Counted from the stretch's first letter, positions 9,086 through 17,989 are shown. The stretch is 64,000 bases of DNA from Leucobacter insecticola (GCF_011382965.1 NZ_CP049934.1:62001-126000); one strand, 5' to 3'. Numbers and translations: made by a program. Notes: a model not told the origin generated them from the letters alone.

Positions 9086-10540
9086 CTATTTCGCCGCCCA
9101 CCACTGCTGCCAGGCCGCCACCGAATAGGCGGGGGACATTTCGAGAGCAACCTCGTCGATCCGTTCACCCGAGGTCACCGAATCAACGGCAAGCACCCAC
9201 GGATCTCCCCCACTTTCGGCCACAAACAGGTAGAAGGATCCTGCCGCCTCGTACGCAACGGGCGCGTCCGCATCGGATTCAAGCCGGCCATCACTGTAGG
9301 CTTCTGCCCCAAGACTCATCACCGAGTCTTTCACCTGGGGATAGGGGACAAATGTGGTAAAGCCCGAAGCGTATTCCGCATATCTAGCGAAACCCTCATA
9401 CGCGGCTGTCGAGACAGACCAGCCCAGAGAAGGCGCTGCGGTGTAGTGGATCCCGTGCGCGAACTCGTGCAGCCAGACGGCAGGTCGGTTGCTCGCAGAG
9501 CTTGGCCCCAAGATCACAATCGAGCCACCGAGTTCCTCACCCGTAGCAATCGCGGGATCAATAATCTCAGAGGCTCTCTGCGGACGGTAAGCCGACATGG
9601 CGTAGCCCGCCGCCTCAAGAACGCCCTCTGGCTTCTCACTGTTGCCAAACCGCCACCGATCCAGCCGATCCTCGCTCCCCGTGATTCCGGCGGTAAACCC
9701 CGACTGAGGCACTTTTCCGCCCATACTGGTCGCGATCCCCAACATGGTCACAGCGGCCCGTTCTGCTTCGTCAGCCGTTGCACTCACCAGGGCCTTTTCG
9801 TCTTCAAGCCCAAACACAACCACGTGGTCACGCCGCTCAACGAAGAGCTTGCCATCATCCCACGGCATAATCTCTACGTCTGGCGTGAATGAGGTAATCC
9901 GCAGATCGTCATCGCTGCCAGTCGTATCGATCAGGTACTCGAAGCCCTGGGTCAGGATCAGGCCTGCGTCAACAGTGCCGCTGCCTCGCATCTGGTTCGC
10001 CGGGAACCCGAGATCCACGCCGATGGATACGATCTGCTCGCCGTCATAGTTGGTGTAGGGCTCGATATAGCCTGTCGTCCAGCCGATTGCGGAGGTGTTG
10101 TCCCACCACAGCGCGAGCTGATCCGTCGCAGCTCCCTCGGTGTACGAGAGGAACAATTCGCGGTCCTTCGTCTGCAGCGCCTTGTTCATGTCGTGCCAGA
10201 TCAACTCGTAGGAGTCGAAGCTCCACTCGTTGTCCTCGTGGGTCCACGCGGGTGGATCCTCTCCCGCAGGCAGACTGGCCGCCGCACCCGCCTCGTAGGG
10301 CTGCGGCCAGGAGGCCACGACCAGCGTGCCCGCAATCGCGAGGCTGAGCGCAGTCGCGCCGGCAATAATCAACTGCGCGGTGCGGGCCCGACGGTTTTTC
10401 GGTGTGGGCTGGGCGGGGTCGGTGTTAGCAGCTGCAAGCTGGTCGGGCGACATCGGAGTCATCGGCTGCGCGGCACCCTGAAGTATCGGATTCTGAAGCA
10501 TCGGATCCTGCTCGCCGCCGTTCAATGGTGAGTAACTCAT
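9086..10540 (-). CDS. Membrane-anchored putative gluzincin-like metallopeptidase (HEFAH)
   Basis: The 484-residue protein has a cytoplasmic Pro/Gln-rich tail of about 50 residues and one transmembrane segment at about 53-75, then a large extracellular domain. Near the C-terminus HEFAH (residues 358-362) is followed by EGFARYAE with a glutamate at 382. The HExxH-x19-E spacing is that of gluzincin zinc peptidases. The region before it has a cystatin-like/NTF2-like look and no recognised domain. The ATG overlaps the stop of the upstream DUF2510 gene (ATGA), so the two are probably translated together and may form a membrane complex. The substrate is unknown. Peptidase activity is inferred from the motif alone. 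Confidence 0.6.
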   Translation of the reverse strand: MSYSPLNGGEQDPMLQNPILQGAAQPMTPMSPDQLAAANTDPAQPTPKNRRARTAQLIIAGATALSLAIAGTLVVASWPQPYEAGAAASLPAGEDPPAWTHEDNEWSFDSYELIWHDMNKALQTKDRELFLSYTEGAATDQLALWWDNTSAIGWTTGYIEPYTNYDGEQIVSIGVDLGFPANQMRGSGTVDAGLILTQGFEYLIDTTGSDDDLRITSFTPDVEIMPWDDGKLFVERRDHVVVFGLEDEKALVSATADEAERAAVTMLGIATSMGGKVPQSGFTAGITGSEDRLDRWRFGNSEKPEGVLEAAGYAMSAYRPQRASEIIDPAIATGEELGGSIVILGPSSASNRPAVWLHEFAHGIHYTAAPSLGWSVSTAAYEGFARYAEYASGFTTFVPYPQVKDSVMSLGAEAYSDGRLESDADAPVAYEAAGSFYLFVAESGGDPWVLAVDSVTSGERIDEVALEMSPAYSVAAWQQWWAAK

Positions 10541-11900
10541 TTGCTCTTCGCCTCCGCGATCCCCACAAAGCGGAGGGTCTGTTCGCCCCTCCAGAATCAG
10601 AGCCGCTCGTGCTCGCGACGGTAAACACGTACTGCGTATCGCCGATGGTGATGGGGTACTGCGAGAGCGGGGGCAGCTCGTCGTAGTCCGGGGCTTCGGT
10701 GCCCATCAGGTTAGCGGGAGCAGGTGCAAATTCGTTCATCACCGGGAATCCCTTGGCGATGACCTGAGGATCAAGGTCTTCTGAACGGATCCGCGCATCA
10801 CCCTGTTTGTACAGGCAGGAACTCATCAACTCGCCGCTCTGACGCGACTCATCTGACATTTCTACCAGCATCGATTTCGGGGCATCACAGTAATAGTAGT
10901 CATCTTCGAACACCTCGTCGGTGAACGTTGAATGGGTCTCACTGCCAGAGTGTGAAGAGGATGCTGCCGAAATACCCGCGACCTGCCATGGGCCGACGGC
11001 CGAGGGAGTCTGTTGAGGATCAACGAAGCTCGGTTCATCGGATCCGTCATAGTAGAACGGGCGCGTAAGCCACACGGCCTGGGTGAAATCAGAGGTAAAT
11101 TTTTCTCCATCGACCGTGAAATCGTAGGTGAAGGTGACGGGAACCGAGAGGATATCCGCATCTTTCGGAGCAACCTCATTCGCGTACTCATCGGCCTGGT
11201 CGTAGACAAAATTGGCCGGGTCGTAGCTATAGCTGAGCTTCAGATCGAGCAGCTCGGCGGAAGCGAGATCCCCGTAGACGGGGGCGTAGCTATTACCGCC
11301 AGACTGCATCTCAGCGCTCGCGAAATCGCGCCAGGCGACATCGCCGACGCTGGTTGCCGCGAGAAAATCCTCAAGCACCTCCGCAGCGTCGCCCTCCAGA
11401 GCGGAATCGTGCAGATCCTGAACCACTCCGACGGAGACAAACGATGCGAGAAACACAACGAGGCAGCTCACCAGAACAACGACAGTGCGCTTGTTCCAGG
11501 CGCGCTCGTGCGGGGGGCGCGGCGGCTTGGTCTGATACGCCGGGGGCGAGTAGTACGCCTGCTGGTAGACGGGTGCACCCTGGTAGGCCTGAGCGTAGCC
11601 GGGGGCCTGGCCGTACGCCGGAGCCTGCGCGTAGCCGGGGGCCTGCTCGTACGCCGGGGCTTGCACGTACGGCGGTGCCTGCGTGTCGGCCGGTGCTTGC
11701 TGATACGCGGCCCCGACCTCAGGCGCCTGCTGTGCCGGAGCAGTCTCGTGATACTCGGTTGCGGCCTGCACCGGGGGCGAGAGATGCTCGGTCCATACTG
11801 CACCATCCCAGTACCGCAGCATTCCGCTGCCAGCGGGATCCGGATACCAATCGGCAGCCGGGGCCTGAATTCCGCCGTCCTCGGGGTCCATCCTTGCCAT
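10537..11900 (-). CDS. DUF2510 domain membrane protein with Gln/Pro/Tyr repeats, frameshifted near its end
   Basis: Residues about 15-42 form a DUF2510 module (WYPDPAGSGMLRYWDGAVWTEH). A low-complexity region of repeated QAPAY/QAPGY units follows to about residue 125. A transmembrane helix (VVVLVSCLVVFLASFVSVGVV) and an extracellular domain of about 280 residues complete the protein. The last codons go out of frame near 10590. One extra G in a GGGG run gives the natural end ..EQTLRFVGIAEAKSK, whose stop overlaps the start of the HEFAH protein. The corrected length is 454 residues. The start may instead be the second ATG at 11891, which is better spaced from AAGGAG. The function is unknown. 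Confidence 0.65.
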
Positions 11901-12089
11901 TCTCCTTCTGTGTGCAGCAATGCTCGCGCCACATCAAGGGCTCCAACGCGGTTTTACACGCGCCGAACACACAGGGAACCACAAGGTAATTAAATGTGCC
12001 CAGAGAATTCTAACCTGAAATTGGACTGCTCCACACCAGCCGCGTTCACACATCCCAGACGTAATTCCATCAGCAGCCCCACACAGTCG

Positions 12090-13118
12090 CTAGGCTTTTC
12101 GGTACTCTGCCATGATCGGGCACTCGAAGGGATCACGCGCCGCAAGGCCCACCCGGTTGAGATACTCGATCACGATGCCGTAGGACTGCCAGATCGTAGT
12201 CTCAGTGTAAGGAACGTTCAAGGTCTCGCAGTGCTCGCGAACAATGTCACGCGCCTTCGCGAGGTGGGGCCTCGGCATGTTGGGGAAGAGATGGTGCTCG
12301 ACCTGATAGTTCAGGCCGCCCATAAACCAGGTTGCCGCCCAACCACCAGAAACGTTGCGCGAGGTGCGCACCTGCTTCGAGAAAAAATCGAGGCGGGCGT
12401 CTTTTGCAAGCACCGGCATGCCCTTGTGATTCGGAGCGAACGAAGCCCCCATGTACACGCCAAACACCGCAGCCTGCACACCCAAGAACGCGAAGGCCAT
12501 GCCGAGCGGCAGGAACATGAAGATCGGAGTCAAGTAGAGGGCGAAGCGAGTGAGAATCATGGCGATCTCTGCCCAGCGCTGCTTTACCGACCCCGGGGTG
12601 AAGAGATACTTGAGGCTCTGATAGTGCAGATTGATCCCCTCAAGCGTGAGAAGCGGGAAGAAGAGGTAGCCCTGTTTGCGCGTGATCATGCGGATGAGTC
12701 CGCGAGATTTGGCGGCGTCTTCTTCGAGGAAGGAGATGGTGTCGACGTCAATGTCAGGATCTTTGCCCACCATATTGGGGTTTGAATGGTGGCGTGTATG
12801 CTTCGAATCCCACCACGAATAGCTCAGCCCCACGAATGCTGCGAGCACACGCGCCAGGCGGTCGTTTGCGGGAGCGAGTGGCAGGATCTGCCGGTGGGCA
12901 GCCTCGTGAGTGAGGAACGCGATCTGCGTGAAGATGATGCCAAGCGCCGCAGCGATGAGGAGTTGGAACCAGCTGTTCCCAAGCAGAATGAACCCGGTGA
13001 TTGCGCCGCCGAGCGCCACCGCGATGAGTGTTGCTACAAAGGTGTAGAACCAGGGAGTTCTGCGGAGCAGCCCGCTTTCTCTGACCGTTTGAGCTACTTC
13101 CGTGTAGGCTCGGGTCAT
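12090..13118 (-). CDS. Membrane fatty acid desaturase (acyl-CoA/acyl-lipid type)
   Basis: The protein shows the three histidine clusters of membrane di-iron desaturases: HEAAH, HTRHH and QVEHH. They sit between four or more hydrophobic helices. It introduces a double bond into membrane acyl chains using O2 and an electron donor. The coordinates use the first ATG at 13118 (342 residues). However, the same frame runs further upstream with a plausible N-terminus (SHLGPLRRTYATSD), so the real start may be up to about 30 codons earlier at a start I cannot identify; a lost base there is possible. It has no operon partners. Confidence 0.85.
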   Translation of the reverse strand: MTRAYTEVAQTVRESGLLRRTPWFYTFVATLIAVALGGAITGFILLGNSWFQLLIAAALGIIFTQIAFLTHEAAHRQILPLAPANDRLARVLAAFVGLSYSWWDSKHTRHHSNPNMVGKDPDIDVDTISFLEEDAAKSRGLIRMITRKQGYLFFPLLTLEGINLHYQSLKYLFTPGSVKQRWAEIAMILTRFALYLTPIFMFLPLGMAFAFLGVQAAVFGVYMGASFAPNHKGMPVLAKDARLDFFSKQVRTSRNVSGGWAATWFMGGLNYQVEHHLFPNMPRPHLAKARDIVREHCETLNVPYTETTIWQSYGIVIEYLNRVGLAARDPFECPIMAEYRKA

Positions 13119-13402
13119 TTTGGGGAAGGTGTCACTGGTGGCATAGGTGCGACGCAGAGGGCCGAGGTGGGAGGCCGGAGCCGCCGTTGAAGTTGCGATA
13201 ACTGTGATCCTCTGTGATCGAAGAAACTCTGACCGCGTGGCGATCGTGTTCCTTGGGCTGAAAAGCCGAAAGGCGGAAATGCCGATCGCTGCCTCCAAGC
13301 GTAAGCGCCACACCATGCCATCTGCTGTATATGCCGGGAACTGCCAGGCTACGACCGCTCCCCCGGCGCAGGGCGACAGGGGCGGACACCCGAGCTGGTC
13401 GA

Positions 13403-13514
13403 CCCCGTCATGCCGCAGTTGCGGAGCAGATCGTAGCATCCCAGATGCCCGGGGAAACACTTCGACGAAGCGAGGATACTGCGACTCCGGGCTAGGCCCT
13501 CCGCGCAGCATGAC
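13403..13514. repeat. Family B inverted-repeat element, first copy
   Basis: The conserved unit at 13460-13514 reads CTTCGACGAAGCGAGGATAC, then TGCGACTCCGGGCT, ending in GCAGCATGACGG. An inverted partial copy (CCCCGTCATGCCGC) begins at 13403, so the whole can fold back. A second copy is at 17670-17732. The region 13119-13617 holds no gene beyond a possible N-terminal extension of the desaturase. Confidence 0.6.
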
Positions 13515-13617
13515 GGGGGCAACAGTGGATCTGAGGGGCACGCAAAATTTCAGAGAAAACGCGAACCAGCGTTTTCAATTTTCGTGCGATTCCCCGAATA
13601 TCCACGACTGAAAGGAG

Positions 13618-13690
13618 TGGATCTGAGGGGAATCGAACCCCTGACCTTCTCATTGCGAACGAGACGCGCTACCAACTGCGCCACAGACCC
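13618..13690 (-). tRNA. tRNA-Ala (CGC)
   Basis: The 73-nt cloverleaf has acceptor arms GGGTCTG and CAGATCC with discriminator A. The anticodon stem TCTCG/TGAGA encloses the loop TTCGCAA, giving anticodon CGC. The T-arm reads AGGGG-TTCGATT-CCCCT. No CCA is encoded. It reads GCG alanine codons. Confidence 0.93.
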
Positions 13691-13740
13691 TTACGGCGAT
13701 CCACGATACCAGCACGGGGCCGTGGTAGGAAATCTGTGAG

Positions 13741-13907
13741 CTAGTGCCCCGTGTCGCAAATTCGCTTCACATATCCCGGCACTCCGGCGGCGCATCACGT
13801 CGTTGTCGTCACTCGACGATGCAACAGCATCGCCTCACTCCTCCGCCTCGCGCTGCATCCACCGGAGCACCGGTATCTGCAAAGCAACTTGCGACACAGG
13901 ACACTAG
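13741..13907. mobile_element. MITE-like element 1, copy a (167 bp, CTAG flanks)
   Basis: The terminal inverted repeats start right after CTAG: TGCCCCGTGTCGCAAATT on the left and, as reverse complement of the right end, TGTCCTGTGTCGCAAGTT. A nearly identical 167-bp copy lies at 27444-27610. There is no transposase ORF. TGT...ACA ends and CTAG targets are known for IS481-family elements, so mobilisation by such a transposase is likely but inferred. Confidence 0.75.
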
Positions 13908-13975
13908 TGGTATGTCTCAGAAATAGCTCCCCGGCACGTCCTTACTGGGAAGCAATTCCTGAGACACACCACTAG
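13904..13975. mobile_element. MITE-like element 2 (72 bp, CTAG flanks)
   Basis: Arms of about 28 bp, beginning CTAGTGGTATGTCTCAG and CTAGTGGTGTGTCTCAG as read inwards, surround a core of about 15 bp. It shares its left CTAG with the right end of element 1a and its right CTAG (13972-13975) supplies the stop codon of the next gene. The ends differ from element 1, so a different but related transposase is implied. Confidence 0.65.
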
Positions 13976-14997
13976 CCGCTGCGGCGACGGCGAAGCACCG
14001 CGTCGAGGTCAGGCATGCCCTCGCTGGTGTCGCCGACTACACCCATGCGGCTCAGGAGTTCTCGCGCGGTCTGTTCCTGGGCCTTCGCGCGGGTCGCAGC
14101 GTGCTGGCGCGCGATCTCAGCGGCGGACACTGTGGGCGGGGCAGGCGCCACATTCGCGGCCGGCGCGACTGGGCCGGCCCCCACCGCAGCGGCGTCCACC
14201 GAGGCCGCTGCACGTGCCTCGCGCAGCAGCATCGAATCAGGCTGGTTCTCACGCGCCACAGCTCGCGTCGACTGTGCGCGCGCACGAGACAGTGCTTTCG
14301 CGCGCTCAATCCGCTCGGCGGCAGCACGCTGCGCGGCGTGGTGAGCAGCACTTGTCGCTTCGGTCTCGCCGGTCGCGGTGATCTCAGGTTCAGGGAACTC
14401 TAAGACGGGAACGGGATCCTCCACATATTCAGCGGCAATGCTGGGTGCGCGAACACGCCCTGGCGCAAGCAGCACCAGCCCGCCAAGACCCGCCGCAAAC
14501 ACCGCAACGGATCCCAGCAGCACCGCAGCACCGCTTCCGGCAATCGCGAATCCGGCCCCGACGAGCACGCCCAGGAGACCTACGAGCGCGGCGAGGGATG
14601 CGATCCCCCGCACCCTCCGGATGACGGGACGACGAAGCCTAGCTGCCCGCTGCACGGTGGCCTGCTTTCTGCGCAGCTGTTGCGCTCGAATTTCTGCGCG
14701 CAGCTGAGCTGCGCGCGCTTCTGCAAGTTCCGCGTCGCGCTCCGCTTCTTGGCGGCGCTGCGCGGTGCGTAGAAGCTTCTCCTGAGCGAGCGCCTGCCTG
14801 GCGGTCGCCTCGAGGCGAACCTCATGCGGCACTTCGGAGGTCTCGGCGAGCACCCGCAGCGTGCGCTGCAGGCGAAGCGCATTCCGCTCCGCCGCACGAA
14901 ATTCACGGCGACGAACCCAAGCGGGAACCAGTACAGCGCCCCAGAGCAGCGCGGCGACGACGAAGATCACACCGCCTCCGAGCCCTCCGCCTGTCAT
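13972..14997 (-). CDS. Hypothetical membrane protein with long charged coiled coil
   Basis: The 341-residue protein has an N-terminal membrane helix (VIFVVAALLWGAVLVPAWV, about 9-27). A basic, Ala/Arg/Glu/Gln-rich coiled coil spans about 30-120, and two further hydrophobic segments about 135-185. An Ala-rich cytoplasmic tail follows to the end. The layout occurs in actinobacterial proteins sometimes labelled 'large exoprotein', with no known function. It starts just after a probable promoter region shared with nothing else. Its TAG stop lies within the CTAG at the edge of MITE-like element 2, so the C-terminus may have been set by insertion. Confidence 0.65.
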   Translation of the reverse strand: MTGGGLGGGVIFVVAALLWGAVLVPAWVRRREFRAAERNALRLQRTLRVLAETSEVPHEVRLEATARQALAQEKLLRTAQRRQEAERDAELAEARAAQLRAEIRAQQLRRKQATVQRAARLRRPVIRRVRGIASLAALVGLLGVLVGAGFAIAGSGAAVLLGSVAVFAAGLGGLVLLAPGRVRAPSIAAEYVEDPVPVLEFPEPEITATGETEATSAAHHAAQRAAAERIERAKALSRARAQSTRAVARENQPDSMLLREARAAASVDAAAVGAGPVAPAANVAPAPPTVSAAEIARQHAATRAKAQEQTARELLSRMGVVGDTSEGMPDLDAVLRRRRSG

Positions 14998-15145
14998 GAG
15001 CCTTACTGTACGGTTTTTGCCCCGGCTGCGCGCCTCGGCACGCCGAGTTACGCAATAGGACCTTGGGCTTCATGTGCAAGGGTGTCCGGGATCAAACCGA
15101 TCCACGGGCCGTGTGCCGCCTCCCGCCACACTCGTCAGGACCACC

Positions 15146-15754
15146 CTACGCAGAAAGTCTGCCGAGCATTCCGCCCGGCACTTCATCTCGCGTTACCGCA
15201 AAGCAGTCGTGGTCCCGCCACGCGCCATCAATATGAATGTATGCGCTTCGCCTGCCCTCGTAGCGCAGCTGCAGTTTCTCGACCACTCGCAGCGACGCGG
15301 CGTTCTCTGGCCGGATACAGATCTCGGCTCGGTGCAGCCCCAGCACAGAGAACAGGTAGTCGATCCCAAGCGCCACAGCAACGGGCGTAATCCCACGCCC
15401 GGCAACGTGCTCAGAGATCCAGTACCCGAGTTGCGCCGTTTGGAGAGCGCCACCACTCATCTCCGAAACGCTGAGTTGCCCGACAGCGGCTCCGTCGTAG
15501 CTCACCACGAAGGAGATACCTGTTCCCAATCGTAACTGGCGGCGCAGCGCTCGAACCGTCGGTCGCATCGACACAGATCCCGGCGCGATCCCTCTCCCCG
15601 AGGGGTGCGTGGCCTCCCACTGCTGCAACCAGCCGCGGTTGTCAGCGAGGAGCTTGCGCAGTGGTTCAGCGTCGCGCGGCCGGATCAGGCGCAGCGCAAT
15701 TCGCCCCGCACTCAGGGGGCCGGGATCCTCGATAGGACGGCCGAGCGGTGCCAC
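15146..15754 (-). CDS. GNAT N-acetyltransferase, RimJ/RimL-like
   Basis: The 202-residue protein has the RimJ-type pattern: an N-terminal LRLIRPRDAEPL strand-helix, the HVAGRGITPVAVALGIDYLF acetyl-CoA binding motif A, then the LHRAEICIRPENAASLRVVEKL segment and a C-terminal DHDCFAVTRDE. It probably acetylates protein N-termini or a small amine. The neighbour galU ends only 3 bp upstream, so the two are co-transcribed, as is common in this order. Confidence 0.85.
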   Translation of the reverse strand: MAPLGRPIEDPGPLSAGRIALRLIRPRDAEPLRKLLADNRGWLQQWEATHPSGRGIAPGSVSMRPTVRALRRQLRLGTGISFVVSYDGAAVGQLSVSEMSGGALQTAQLGYWISEHVAGRGITPVAVALGIDYLFSVLGLHRAEICIRPENAASLRVVEKLQLRYEGRRSAYIHIDGAWRDHDCFAVTRDEVPGGMLGRLSA

Positions 15755-15757
15755 GGT

Positions 15758-16687
15758 TCAGCTACGAGCGCCCCGCGCGCGCAGCTCATCTGCGAACTCG
15801 AGCACCCAGTCTGTGATCTCTGCTCCGAGCTCGTGGTGGTCCACCCCAAGAAGCACGTTTGCCTTGATCCAGTCCGCGCGGTCGCCCGTATCGTAGCGGC
15901 GTCCACGGAAAATAACCCCAAACACTGGCCCCTCGCCCTTGCCCTCAGCCAGGTGGTTCAGTGCGTCAGTGAGCTGGATCTCCCCGCCGCGACCCGGCGT
16001 GAGGTCATCAATGATGTCGAAGATCTCTGGGCGGAGAACATACCGCCCAATTACGGCGAGGTTCGATGGAGCGTCGGCCGCTTCGGGCTTCTCCACCAGG
16101 CCGGTGATACGCACGACATCGGGATCCGAGGTCTTCTCGACCGCTGCGCAGCCGTACAGATTAATCGAGGCAGCGGGCACCTCCATCAGGGCGATAACCG
16201 TGGCGCCGCGCTGATCGTGCTCCTCCACCATGCGCTCAAGCAGAGGGTCGCGGGCGTCGATGAGATCATCGCCCAGCAACACAGCGAACGATTCATTGCC
16301 GACGTGCCTGCGTGCACGCCCAACCGCATGGCCGAGGCCGAGCGGCTGGCCCTGACGCAAAAAGTGCACTTCAGCGAGCTCACTTGACACGTGGACCTTG
16401 TGAAGCTTGCCCTCGTCACCCTTCTGCTCGAGCGTGTACTCGAGTTCTGGCACGCTGTCGAAGTGATTCGTCAGGTTGTCTTTGTTGCGCCCGGTGATGA
16501 TGAGTACGTCGTCGAGCCCTGCGGCCGCCGCCTCTTCGACCACGTACTGAATGGCGGGCTTATCGACAATCGGGAGCATTTCTTTCGGCATGGCTTTGGT
16601 CGCGGGCAAGAACCGTGTTCCAAGCCCGGCGGCCGGTATCACGGCTTTGGTAACAGCTCGACCAGGCACGCGCTGAGTTTCGTTCAT
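15758..16687 (-). CDS. galU: UTP-glucose-1-phosphate uridylyltransferase
   Basis: This 309-residue cytoplasmic enzyme makes UDP-glucose from UTP and glucose-1-phosphate for cell-wall and exopolysaccharide synthesis. It carries the nucleotidyltransferase signature AAGLGTRFLPATKAMPKEML near the N-terminus, the IQYVVEEA segment, LGDDLI for metal binding and LVEKPE. Start and length match the GalU family. It is divergent from the 5-FCL gene. The 60-bp space between them is largely occupied by a MITE fragment, so the promoters of both genes are constrained there. Confidence 0.93.
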   Translation of the reverse strand: MNETQRVPGRAVTKAVIPAAGLGTRFLPATKAMPKEMLPIVDKPAIQYVVEEAAAAGLDDVLIITGRNKDNLTNHFDSVPELEYTLEQKGDEGKLHKVHVSSELAEVHFLRQGQPLGLGHAVGRARRHVGNESFAVLLGDDLIDARDPLLERMVEEHDQRGATVIALMEVPAASINLYGCAAVEKTSDPDVVRITGLVEKPEAADAPSNLAVIGRYVLRPEIFDIIDDLTPGRGGEIQLTDALNHLAEGKGEGPVFGVIFRGRRYDTGDRADWIKANVLLGVDHHELGAEITDWVLEFADELRARGARS

Positions 16688-16697
16688 GCAAGGTAGC

Positions 16698-16738
16698 CTA
16701 GTGCCTTGTGGCGCAACGTTCGCTTCACACGCCCTAGG
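16698..16738. mobile_element. Fragment of MITE-like element 1 (left end)
   Basis: CTAGTGCCTTGTGGCGCAAC and TTCGCTTCACA match the first 35-40 bp of the 167-bp element with several changes. No right end is present. It fills most of the gap between the divergent galU and 5-FCL starts. Confidence 0.5.
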
Positions 16739-16747
16739 CTGGCTAGC

Positions 16748-17341
16748 ATGACTGAGACAATCAACAGTGCGAAACTTCGCATTCGCGAATCGGTGCGGTC
16801 TGCCCGTGCTGCTCGCAGCGCAGCGGATCGGATTCAGGATCGGATCGGACTGACGGCCCAGCTGCGTTCACTTGTTGAAGCGCGCGGGGCACGGTCGATC
16901 ACCTGCTATCTGCCAGTTCATGGAGAGCCGGATACCACCAGCTTTGTTGACTGGGCAAGGGATGAGGGCATCGACGTCATGCTTCCCGTATCGCGCGAGG
17001 ATCGGCGGCTTGATTGGGCGCTTCTGAGCGAGGCGGGCACCGTCGCTGGGCGCTACGGGATTCAGGAGCCGGTCGGCCCGAGGCTCCCGGCAGAGGCTGC
17101 GGCACAAACGGACTTGCTGATCATTCCCGCCTGCGCCGTCGATGTCACCGGCATGAGACTCGGCTGGGGGCTCGGCTACTACGACCGCTTGCTCGCGTCT
17201 CTCACCCCGTGCCCGCCGGTGTTTGCGGTGGTATTCGGTGACGAGATCCTGCCGCTCGTGCCCGCCGAGGCGCACGACACCCCCGTCTCAGGAGCCGTCA
17301 CCCCGCACGAGATCCGCGTGTTCACCAGCAAGGCAGGGTAA
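16748..17341 (+). CDS. 5-formyltetrahydrofolate cyclo-ligase
   Basis: The 197-residue protein converts 5-formyl-THF to 5,10-methenyl-THF with ATP, salvaging folate. Family marks are the N-terminal KLRIRESVRSAR helix, YLPVHGEPDT, and the glycine-rich substrate loop GMRLGWGLGYYDRLLA near the C-terminus. The start at 16748 is chosen because the earlier ATG at 16706 lies within the MITE fragment and adds a non-family N-terminus. The FmdB-like gene follows after 11 bp, a common actinobacterial pair. Confidence 0.9.
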   Translation: MTETINSAKLRIRESVRSARAARSAADRIQDRIGLTAQLRSLVEARGARSITCYLPVHGEPDTTSFVDWARDEGIDVMLPVSREDRRLDWALLSEAGTVAGRYGIQEPVGPRLPAEAAAQTDLLIIPACAVDVTGMRLGWGLGYYDRLLASLTPCPPVFAVVFGDEILPLVPAEAHDTPVSGAVTPHEIRVFTSKAG

Positions 17342-17352
17342 ACTAGGCCTTT

Positions 17353-17661
17353 GTGCCTACCTATGCTTATCGCTGTGTCGATTGCGAACACAATTTCGAC
17401 ATCTACCAGTCGTTCTCAGACGACGCCCTGACGAGCTGTCCCGAGTGTGGCGGCACCCTGCGGAAGGTGTTCGGCTCACTGGGGGTCACGTTCAACGGTT
17501 CTGGTTTCTATCGCACCGACTCGCGCGCGGGTGACGGCGCGAAGGGTGGCTCAGGTTCTGGATCAAGCAGTTCGGGGTCATCCACGGCTTCGGCAAGCTC
17601 TGGGTCATCGAGTTCGGGATCCGGCAACGGTTCAGGAGCGGGATCCTCTAGCGGCGCTTAG
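17353..17661 (+). CDS. FmdB-family zinc ribbon protein
   Basis: The 102-residue protein has an N-terminal zinc ribbon (MPTYAYRCVDC, then CPECGG) of the FmdB/regulatory type, followed by KVFGSLGVTFNGSGFYRTDSR and a Gly/Ser-rich tail with no fixed structure. It starts at GTG. The role is unknown; it is linked to ribosome or folate genes by context only. It is probably co-transcribed with the 5-FCL gene. Confidence 0.9.
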   Translation: MPTYAYRCVDCEHNFDIYQSFSDDALTSCPECGGTLRKVFGSLGVTFNGSGFYRTDSRAGDGAKGGSGSGSSSSGSSTASASSGSSSSGSGNGSGAGSSSGA

Positions 17662-17669
17662 GCGCAAAG

Positions 17670-17732
17670 CTTCGACAAAGCGGGGATACTGCGACTCCGG
17701 GCTCCACGCTCCGCCCTCCGCACAGCATGACA
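17670..17732. repeat. Family B repeat, second copy
   Basis: CTTCGACAAAGCGGGGATAC, TGCGACTCCGGGCT and GCACAGCATGACA match the copy at 13460-13514, directly after the FmdB-like gene. Confidence 0.6.
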
Positions 17733-17749
17733 GAAGGGGTACCCCCACC

Positions 17750-17838
17750 CCGCCGGCTGAGCGAGGCCATCGGCCGAGTCGAAACCAAGGAAACCGTGAC
17801 CCTTGGTTCCGACTCGCTGGCGCTCGCTCAACCGGCGG
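17750..17838. repeat. Family A repeat, inverted pair
   Basis: Two A units of about 38 bp face each other across 10 bp (CCGCCGGCTGAGCGAG...CCAAGG, then CCTTGG...GCTCAACCGGCGG), giving a long potential hairpin between the FmdB-like gene and the convergent small gene at 18113. Confidence 0.7.
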
Positions 17839-17859
17839 TGGGAGGGCTTCTCCCCCGTC

Positions 17860-17888
17860 ATCCTGCGTTCGCTTGCGAATCGCAGGAT
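17860..17888. repeat. Short inverted repeat
   Basis: ATCCTGCG and CGCAGGAT surround a 13-nt loop. It may serve as a transcription end for the flanking convergent genes. There is no U-tract. Confidence 0.35.
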
Positions 17889-17989
17889 CCTCGGTGAACA
17901 GCAACTTCGGCAGTACCTGCGTACTCAAAGTGGTCCCTCTTGCCGAGACTGCCTTCCACCGCCCAAACTGCGGTTCCTGACAGCAGGTT

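Noticed and set aside
11013..11993. 326-codon plus-strand frame opposite the DUF2510 gene
   Set aside because: Composed of repeats mirrored from the QAPxY region; no start site or domain.
13741..13975. Functional insertion sequence
   Set aside because: No transposase frame fits within the 167- or 72-bp elements; they are non-autonomous.
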